A stretch of DNA of 19,177 bases. It comes from Methanomethylicus sp964513415. Its GTDB lineage: Archaea > Thermoproteota > Methanomethylicia > Methanomethylicales > Methanomethylicaceae. Below are positions 14,231-19,177 of this stretch, in pieces. The position numbers were made by a program, and so were the translations under genes. The first letter of the stretch is position 1. The number at the start of each line of letters is the position of its first letter. The notes under the pieces were generated by a model. It made no database searches. It had not been told where the DNA came from and saw only the letters and a list, made by a program, of their open reading frames with translations. The stretch covers positions 1 through 19,177 of the forward strand of contig CAZEMX010000030.1 of assembly GCA_964513415.1 (NCBI GenBank). Direction: 5' to 3'.

Positions 14231-15301
14231 TTATTTATTGTTTTTCTCTAAGTTAAATAAATCGCTGTGCGTTCTTTTCCATTTTTCATACTTTTGTGGG
14301 TCTTCAACCCTCAATCTTATTTCATGATTTTCATCCACGAACTGGTATTTTGGATTAAAATTTATCCATTTGCATCTACAATGTGGGTGCATTGGGATTA
14401 CAGGCATACTATTTTCGTGGTGCTCTTTTGCCCTTAGGTTGTCTTTTGTGTTCCCTTTTCTTGGGTCTATTCTCTTCCTTCTGCTTGGGCTCCTACCAAA
14501 ATTATTTTTGCCTTCCCAAATTTCCGTTTCCCATATTTTAGCTATCTTTTCATATTCCTCGCCTTCCAAATTAGTGTAGTCTGGCGGCGGTTCTTTTCTT
14601 ACTTTGTATATTTTCCCATTTATTAAGTCTAGACATGAATCGCAAGCGTCCGGCATGCTTAATCCGACCACTAAGTCACCTTCATTTTGCATGCTTAAAT
14701 ATCCATTTGCAAAAGCTGTGTTAGTTTCTGTAATCGCTACTCTTTGCCATTCTCTATTTATTTCCCCTATATCGCCATCTAATAACCCATAAATACGTTT
14801 TAACGCTCCTTCCTGTCCCTCGCCTCGCTTAATGCTTTCAATAACTGATTGACGTACCATTTGGACAACTTCCGGGGTGGTATTGGTAATTAAGGTTGCA
14901 CCGTTCTCTATTGTTGACTCAATAGCCTTTACTTCTTCTACGCTTAAGCCAAATTCTTTTGCTGCTGTTTGTATGTCTTCCGGCAACAAACTAACATCAA
15001 TTATCTTGAAAGCTTTTGCTGTTTTTTCTGCGTCTGCCAACATCCTGCCGATTACATATGCCCTCAACATCCAGGTTTTATGGGACGGGATTAATGCATC
15101 CAAATAATCATTAATGAACTCGTCCAAACTTTTTAGTTCGCTTGTCGTTATATATGGTTTCTTTCCTATGTCTTCATTTTCCATATATTCCGCTAAATCG
15201 TTATAAAACTTTGTCGGGTTTAATACAGTCCCGAATAACGTCCTTTCAATAAAATCTAACTCTTTTAAGTGCAAAATTTTACCATCTATACCATATAGCA
15301 T
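14231..15301 (-). CDS. MuF-like head morphogenesis / minor capsid protein (356 aa)
   Basis: Follows the portal gene, as MuF/SPP1-gp7 proteins do. The family core is present: 'RVAITETNTAFANGYLSMQ' (~187-205), Cys220/Cys223 in 'PDACDSCLDLINGKIY', and the C-terminal 'MHPHCRCKW' (His305, His307, Cys308, Cys310), together a likely zinc site. The N-terminal half is helical ('TWMLRAYVIGRMLADAEKTA') and would contact the portal. I chose ATG at 15301, one base after the preceding stop with GAG 7 nt upstream; a TTG/ATG start at 15376/15373 would overlap the 94-aa gene by over 70 nt. No toxin domain is fused. Confidence 0.88.
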   Translation of the reverse strand: MLYGIDGKILHLKELDFIERTLFGTVLNPTKFYNDLAEYMENEDIGKKPYITTSELKSLDEFINDYLDALIPSHKTWMLRAYVIGRMLADAEKTAKAFKIIDVSLLPEDIQTAAKEFGLSVEEVKAIESTIENGATLITNTTPEVVQMVRQSVIESIKRGEGQEGALKRIYGLLDGDIGEINREWQRVAITETNTAFANGYLSMQNEGDLVVGLSMPDACDSCLDLINGKIYKVRKEPPPDYTNLEGEEYEKIAKIWETEIWEGKNNFGRSPSRRKRIDPRKGNTKDNLRAKEHHENSMPVIPMHPHCRCKWINFNPKYQFVDENHEIRLRVEDPQKYEKWKRTHSDLFNLEKNNK

Positions 15302-15302
15302 T

Positions 15303-15587
15303 TTATATCTCGTTGTTATTGTTTTTGTAATATTCGTCTGCTGTTTGTAATATCCATTTGATTTGACCGCCATCAAAACCTGTTTTATCTTGTATGTAGG
15401 CGATTAGGTTGTCTTCGTCTATGTCGCTAATATTATCATTTTCTTGGTTAATAGTCCCCTTAATAACCAATGGAGTTTGTGATGAAAAAGTACAATTATA
15501 ATATGTTGGCGTTTTTAGTTTCTCTGCTGTTGCTGTTATTATCTCGCCTATTATTTTGAGCTCTTCTTCGGTTAATTTAATTGTCAT
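15303..15587 (-). CDS. hypothetical 94-aa protein between portal and MuF genes
   Basis: Begins MTIKLTEEELKIIGEIITATAEKL, a helix, followed by beta segments and 'DEDNLIAYIQDKTGFDGGQIKWILQTADEYY', a second helical part. No cysteine pair except one residue, no signal or membrane segment. ATG overlaps the portal stop (ATGA) and is preceded by GAGGATATGG. Probably a small portal-cluster protein; function unknown. Confidence 0.7.
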   Translation of the reverse strand: MTIKLTEEELKIIGEIITATAEKLKTPTYYNCTFSSQTPLVIKGTINQENDNISDIDEDNLIAYIQDKTGFDGGQIKWILQTADEYYKNNNNEI

Positions 15588-17347
15588 TCCATATCCTCTT
15601 TTATTTGGTTATCAATATTTTGGTTTTCATCTTGCTGTTCGTCTTGTTCTTCGTCTTCATCTTTTGGCTCACCGTAAGCTTGCAATAAAGATTTATCCGC
15701 ATCAGTTAATTGCCTTTCTTCTGCTGCTTGCGGCTTTGCACCTTGCATTTGTCCCATTTGTTGCATTTGTTGTTGCTGTTGCATCATATCCTGCCGTTTC
15801 ATCTGTGCATTATACATCACGGCTTGAAATATTTGGGGATTTTGTATACCTGGTACATCGTATAAGTTCACTCCACCAACCATTAGTTGGTATTTTTCTT
15901 TGTCTTCTGCCGCCAATAAGTCGTTCATCGACCTGGTTTGCGTCAATTCTCTGCTTGTCATGTCTATACGTGCCTTTTTGTCTTCCATTTCAAAACCAAC
16001 AAACTGGAGTCTAACGTCCATGCCTGTTATTTCCTGGTATATGTTCATGCCGTGTTCATCAGTCGCATTTAGTCCATCCGCCAAATGTTTTAAAAACGCT
16101 TTTGCACCGGTGTCCCTGCTCTCCTTAATAATCCCATCTGTTGCTTCCCTAAAAAGGCTGTCCCTTCCAACTGCATCGCTATGACTACCCAAACTAATCT
16201 CTTTTGGGTCTGTACCGGATAGCTGGCACCAAATAGAAAAAAGTAATGTGATCCATAAATGATATTCCATATCCTTAGAACTTGCTCTTGTGTTTACCCA
16301 TTTTACATCCCCTTCTCCTTGTAATCCTACCATTGGGAAACGATTCCTGTTTGACGCACCTGTCATGTGTGCCATTAATATTTTTTTTAATTTTTCCATC
16401 TGCATTGGTGATGCCCCGCCCCTTGTAAATGCCAATAACCCATCTGGTAGCCTATTATTAGAAAAATTACTTGCGTTCATCTTGATGGCACTCAAAATAA
16501 AACTGACCATATTTAGCCCTTGTTCTACAATGGAATACCCCCTTTGTGCATATCTAAAGTCAGTATTGCTAAACATATGCAACTTTTGTATTACATCCCT
16601 TGTCAAACCTGCTATTCTGCGGTTATTATACACAAGCAAATAATCCGGTTCTTTTTTGTCGCTTAGTTTATCGTCTATGTATATACTGGTATAATCTTTT
16701 AGTGCTTCCTCTAATATCTTGTCTTCTGCGTCGTGTATGCTTTTTATTCTACTCCTCTTAATAACCGGCTTATAAAGGATTGGGTCTTGCAAATGCAAGC
16801 TTAACAGTCTCCCGCCGCCATCTCTTCTATATTCGATTGTAATATCATCTACATCAAACCAATTTTCATAAGCCGCCGCAATAAACTTTGCAAAATTAGG
16901 CTCCTTATCACTCCCTACAAAATACAAGTTGTCAACTATCCTTTGTTGCCACATGTTTAGCAATGCCTTTTCATCTTTTGTAGGGTTATAGTCGGGGTTG
17001 GTAAATACAAGCCTGCACCCTCTTTGCACTGAATCATTTCTTGGTATTTGTGCATATTGGCTCAAATCATATCTTCTTTTGTTTTTTATCAATCTTGCCG
17101 GCTCGGTATCCCCTATGCGCCGGAGAACAGAATAAGGGATATCTTGCGTCTCAAAATTCCTATATCTATTTTCACCACTTACGTCAAAATATCTACCTTC
17201 TATCTCGTTTAAGACATCTAATATCTCTGAGTTCAATATTTCGTTTGTCTCTTCGGCTTTTGCATATCTGCCTATATCTTGGGTTACGTATCTTCCGCTT
17301 AATATTAGGTCATTTAGTTTTTCTTGCCCCTGCTTGATATTATCCAT
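15584..17347 (-). CDS. portal protein (587 aa)
   Basis: Forms the dodecameric DNA channel at the head vertex. Size, position before MuF and domain pattern fit: 'YSVLRRIGDTEPARLIKNKRRYDLSQ' near 73-98, 'DSVQRGCRLVFTNPDY', a wing region, 'YAQRGYSIVEQGLNMVSFILSAIKMNASNFSNNRLPDGLLAF' (clip/stem), 'MEYHLWITLLFSIWCQLSGTDPKEI' and the 'GRDSLFREATDGIIKES' segment before the tunnel-loop helix. Residues ~515-540 are Gln/Met-rich (MMQQQQQMQQMGQMQG) and the C-terminus is acidic (DEDEEQDEQQDENQN), both common in portal tails. ATG sits one base after the stop of the 92-aa gene. The large terminase is expected upstream of the window. Confidence 0.88.
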   Translation of the reverse strand: MDNIKQGQEKLNDLILSGRYVTQDIGRYAKAEETNEILNSEILDVLNEIEGRYFDVSGENRYRNFETQDIPYSVLRRIGDTEPARLIKNKRRYDLSQYAQIPRNDSVQRGCRLVFTNPDYNPTKDEKALLNMWQQRIVDNLYFVGSDKEPNFAKFIAAAYENWFDVDDITIEYRRDGGGRLLSLHLQDPILYKPVIKRSRIKSIHDAEDKILEEALKDYTSIYIDDKLSDKKEPDYLLVYNNRRIAGLTRDVIQKLHMFSNTDFRYAQRGYSIVEQGLNMVSFILSAIKMNASNFSNNRLPDGLLAFTRGGASPMQMEKLKKILMAHMTGASNRNRFPMVGLQGEGDVKWVNTRASSKDMEYHLWITLLFSIWCQLSGTDPKEISLGSHSDAVGRDSLFREATDGIIKESRDTGAKAFLKHLADGLNATDEHGMNIYQEITGMDVRLQFVGFEMEDKKARIDMTSRELTQTRSMNDLLAAEDKEKYQLMVGGVNLYDVPGIQNPQIFQAVMYNAQMKRQDMMQQQQQMQQMGQMQGAKPQAAEERQLTDADKSLLQAYGEPKDEDEEQDEQQDENQNIDNQIKEDME

Positions 17348-17348
17348 A

Positions 17349-17627
17349 TTAATAACCTATATAATAATTATTATTATCTTCATTTATTTTCCCCATAGAA
17401 AAATATTCATAATCACCGTTTTGGCAAAAATCTTTTATTTCCGCAGCTTCCTCTAGAGTTATTTCGATTTTGTAATCCAACTTAAAGCTATCGATTATGT
17501 TTTTTTCGTGTACCGGTTTCTTTTTGCTTTTTAGCTTCTTCTCGATTACAAAATATTTTTCGCATATCTCGAGAAGAATTTTATCATCTTCAAAAATATT
17601 TTCGATTTCATAGTTCCCACGCTTCAT
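17349..17627 (-). CDS. hypothetical 92-aa protein before the portal gene
   Basis: MKRGNYEIENIFEDDKILLE opens a helical, charged protein with a basic patch (KKLKSKKKPVHEK) and a final 'QNGDYEYFSMGKINEDNNNYYIGY'. Ribosome site weak (GATGAGATAAT). No recognisable domain. The tight junction with portal suggests it belongs to the packaging/head operon. The 44 nt between it and the nuclease gene hold nothing I can name. Confidence 0.6.
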   Translation of the reverse strand: MKRGNYEIENIFEDDKILLEICEKYFVIEKKLKSKKKPVHEKNIIDSFKLDYKIEITLEEAAEIKDFCQNGDYEYFSMGKINEDNNNYYIGY

Positions 17628-17671
17628 ATTATCTCATCAATTATTATTGCAATTTATTTTAGTATATCTAT

Positions 17672-18115
17672 TTACATAGTCTTTTTTTTTAATTTTTTTT
17701 CATCAATAATACGTTTTACGTCATCAACTATGTTGTCCGTCCAATTGGCTTTTTTAGCGTCCATTGGCGTGTATCTTAATAATTTCCAACCGTGCATCGT
17801 TGCAAGGTTATATTTTTTACAATCGTTTGCGTAACCAAGCGGTCTTGTGTGCCGTCCTCGTGCGAATATTCCCCCCTCAAATTCTATTGCTATTTGATAT
17901 TTTGGTAATGCAATATCAAATCTAAATCGCCTGTCTTTAATAAACTTATATTCTGTTTCATACTCTAAGCTTGCCCTTTTCAAGGCTATTGTTATTTTTG
18001 AAACGTAATCAAAGTTTTGTTTTTTCGGTTTTTCTTCCTTTTTTTCGTGTTCTTTTTGCTGTTCAATAGCGTATTTGCTTACTGCTGAACCCGTCCAACC
18101 TTTGAATCTTGACAT
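17672..18115 (-). CDS. PD-(D/E)XK-like endonuclease (147 aa)
   Basis: After a basic N-terminal extension, 'DRRFRFDIALPKYQIAIEFEGGIFARGRHTRPLGY' supplies Asp67 and Glu78-x-Glu80-Gly-Gly, followed by 'DCKKYNLATMHGWKLLRYTP'. This D...ExEGG...GRHTR..GY..D..KYN..A..GW...R.TP pattern is common among small phage nucleases related to VRR-NUC/DUF559-like enzymes, often placed where other phages carry Holliday-junction resolvases or packaging-linked nucleases. The start overlaps the preceding gene by 37 nt. A role in resolving branched DNA before packaging fits the location. Confidence 0.75.
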   Translation of the reverse strand: MSRFKGWTGSAVSKYAIEQQKEHEKKEEKPKKQNFDYVSKITIALKRASLEYETEYKFIKDRRFRFDIALPKYQIAIEFEGGIFARGRHTRPLGYANDCKKYNLATMHGWKLLRYTPMDAKKANWTDNIVDDVKRIIDEKKLKKKTM

Positions 18116-18492
18116 AAAGCACTCTCTAATTTTTCTAAAATAAAGGTTAATTTATCTAAAACGTTTTCTTTGTATTTCTCTGTAAAGTTCTTATTTGCTC
18201 TTCTGTAGTAATAAATATTCTGCCTAAAGTACAATAACATTATTTGGGGTTTTAGATAAAAAATATATTTGCTGTCATTTCTTGCAACCCTTTTTATGGT
18301 TTCGGCTACCTTGTTTTTAATTTCTTTTAACTCTTCCGTTAGCCGTTCCGCCGTTTTATCTGATATTTTATTAAGTCCTTCTCTTAAATTGCTTACGTTT
18401 AGCAATACATTATTATCGCATTTTCGTGCAAGTTCCGATTGATTTAAAAATCCATAATCGCAAAGTTTTATATATTTTTCTGTATTAATCAT
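18079..18492 (-). CDS. putative helix-turn-helix protein (137 aa)
   Basis: Residues ~16-45, 'LNQSELARKCDNNVLLNVSNLREGL', look like an HTH (Q-SELAR-K helix, turn, recognition helix), followed by a helical basic body ('AERLTEELKEIKNKVAETIKRVARND'; 'LYFRQNIYYYRRANKNF'). Its ATG lies inside the stop region of the methyltransferase half, an 8-nt overlap. I checked whether it continues the methyltransferase in another frame; no AdoMet motif is present. It could be the DNA-binding partner of that protein or an independent regulator. Confidence 0.6.
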   Translation of the reverse strand: MINTEKYIKLCDYGFLNQSELARKCDNNVLLNVSNLREGLNKISDKTAERLTEELKEIKNKVAETIKRVARNDSKYIFYLKPQIMLLYFRQNIYYYRRANKNFTEKYKENVLDKLTFILEKLESALCQDSKVGRVQQ

Positions 18493-19045
18493 CTTCTAAC
18501 CCGTCAAAAAGTGTTGGATGTTCGTTTAATCTATCATTATGATATTCTATCCTTGCTTTTGCTATTCCTCCGGTATCTACGGCAATATTCCATACATTAT
18601 GCGTATAAGATTTTGTATAATATTTTGTATCCGGCGTATTGCTTAACACAAAAATAAATTCAAAGGCATTAGTCAATCTATTATTAATCGGAATCGGGTT
18701 TTTCTTGTGCCAAATAATAATATCGTTGACAAAATAACCAAGTTTTCCCCTAATTCTGTTTATTATATCAAACGGTCTCATTACCCCCGTTTCGGCATAA
18801 GAAAATGCTAAATTAATACATGCTGTACCGTTTTCTTTTAGCTTGGTTTTAGCTATTTCAAACATGTCGTAAATTAAATATAATGGCTCGCCTATATCAG
18901 AAACATAATGGTAACCGCTCCCTCTCTGATATTTCTTGTGTGAATTGTAGTAAGGTGGGCTTGTTATCAACAAATCAATACTATTATCTGGAAATGTTTG
19001 CATAACTTCTAAACAATCTCCGCAATAAGTCTTATTAATATCCAT
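18485..19045 (-). CDS. DNA methyltransferase lacking the AdoMet-binding half (186 aa)
   Basis: Starts like a beta-class amino-methyltransferase, with 'KTYCGDCLEVMQTFPDNSIDLLITSPPYYN' and motif IV TSPPYY at 28-33, then 'LKENGTACINLAFSY', 'GYFVNDIIIWHKKNPIPINNRLTNAFEFIFVLSN' and 'HNVWNI'. It ends at 'NEHPTLFDGLEDD', where full enzymes continue into motifs X and I (DPFxGSGTT). That part is absent in all three frames for at least the next ~100 nt. AAGGA with 5-nt spacing precedes the ATG. Either a decayed gene, a DNA-binding remnant, or half of a split enzyme. Confidence 0.8.
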   Translation of the reverse strand: MDINKTYCGDCLEVMQTFPDNSIDLLITSPPYYNSHKKYQRGSGYHYVSDIGEPLYLIYDMFEIAKTKLKENGTACINLAFSYAETGVMRPFDIINRIRGKLGYFVNDIIIWHKKNPIPINNRLTNAFEFIFVLSNTPDTKYYTKSYTHNVWNIAVDTGGIAKARIEYHNDRLNEHPTLFDGLEDD

Positions 19046-19175
19046 AATATTCCTTTATATAACTTGAAATTTTCTTGTAATTCTTAATGTCTAATCCAAA
19101 TTTTGCCATTATCATTGTGGCTTGAATTTCTTCGTTTTCTATATTTGCTTCTATTAAATCGGCTTTGTAGTCCAT
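19035..19175 (-). CDS. small 46-aa protein at window edge (possibly 5'-partial)
   Basis: ATG two bases from the window end gives MDYKADLIEANIENEEIQAT followed by MIMAKFGLDIKNYKKISSYI and KEYYGY; its stop overlaps the methyltransferase start. Helical and charged. The true start may lie outside the window. No family recognised. Confidence 0.5.
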   Translation of the reverse strand: MDYKADLIEANIENEEIQATMIMAKFGLDIKNYKKISSYIKEYYGY

Positions 19176-19177
19176 TA

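Noticed and set aside
15302..15376. Upstream TTG/ATG start for the MuF gene
   Set aside because: It would overlap the 94-aa gene by over 70 nt, whereas ATG at 15301 sits one base after that gene's stop with an acceptable GAG site.
15556..16014. 152-aa plus-strand ORF opposite the portal gene
   Set aside because: Antisense shadow of a well-supported gene; no ribosome site or recognisable domain, and leucine-rich composition as expected of a mirrored AT-rich coding region.
18079..18492. The 137-aa ORF as a frameshifted C-terminal half of the methyltransferase
   Set aside because: No AdoMet motif (F/PxGSG) in this or the other two frames downstream; the sequence reads instead as an HTH protein with its own start.

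Overview
The window is a stretch of tailed-phage (Caudovirales-type) or prophage genome from an AT-rich genome (about one third GC, by eye). Every gene I can support lies on the minus strand, so transcription runs from high to low coordinates. Genes are packed with ATGA overlaps or gaps of a few bases. Many starts carry strong Shine-Dalgarno sequences (AAGGAGG, GAGGAA, AGAGGT), which points to a host with classical SD-dependent initiation such as a low-GC Firmicute. The host cannot be fixed from this window. No tRNA, rRNA, CRISPR array, integrase, transposase, terminase or tail gene is visible.

In transcription order: (a) 19175-17349 holds small genes, a DNA methyltransferase half lacking the AdoMet-binding motif, a putative HTH protein and a PD-(D/E)XK-like endonuclease. 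(b) 17347-10606 is the first virion block: portal, a 94-aa protein, a MuF-like head morphogenesis protein, and a 1203-aa multidomain protein with a ddrB-like ParB-superfamily domain. The last resembles the anti-restriction proteins that phage P1 carries in its head. (c) 10532-4427 is a non-structural accessory island of about 6.1 kb: a second, complete DNA methyltransferase, an HTH-DUF3037 protein, a gene split at an A10 tract, ThyX thymidylate synthase, a small lipoprotein, an MmcB-like nuclease, several Cys-rich or tiny proteins, a HAD-like phosphatase and an excisionase-type HTH protein. (d) 4317-8 is the second virion block: prohead protease-scaffold fusion with a nested scaffold start, major capsid protein with an inserted Ig-like domain, a 90-aa protein and a putative head-tail adaptor.

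The most striking observation is a 26-residue segment (20 identities, with a 26-nt identical DNA run) shared by the capsid N-terminus and the protease/scaffold junction. It fits a common maturation-cleavage site or a captured capsid N-arm. Right after it is a well-formed ribosome binding site and an in-frame ATG, a nested scaffold gene arranged like lambda C/Nu3. Other points are a duplicated 12-codon leader ORF flanking a 1.1-kb cassette, a 57-aa stub resembling the N-terminus of SDH/ClpP-fold serine proteinases, and a conserved sequence of about 35 nt after two structural genes.

Working model: portal, MuF, protease/scaffold and capsid build the head. The 1203-aa protein may ride inside the head and protect incoming DNA, while the methyltransferases modify phage DNA. 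ThyX, the HAD enzyme and the nucleases serve DNA metabolism, and the island's small genes probably act on the host.
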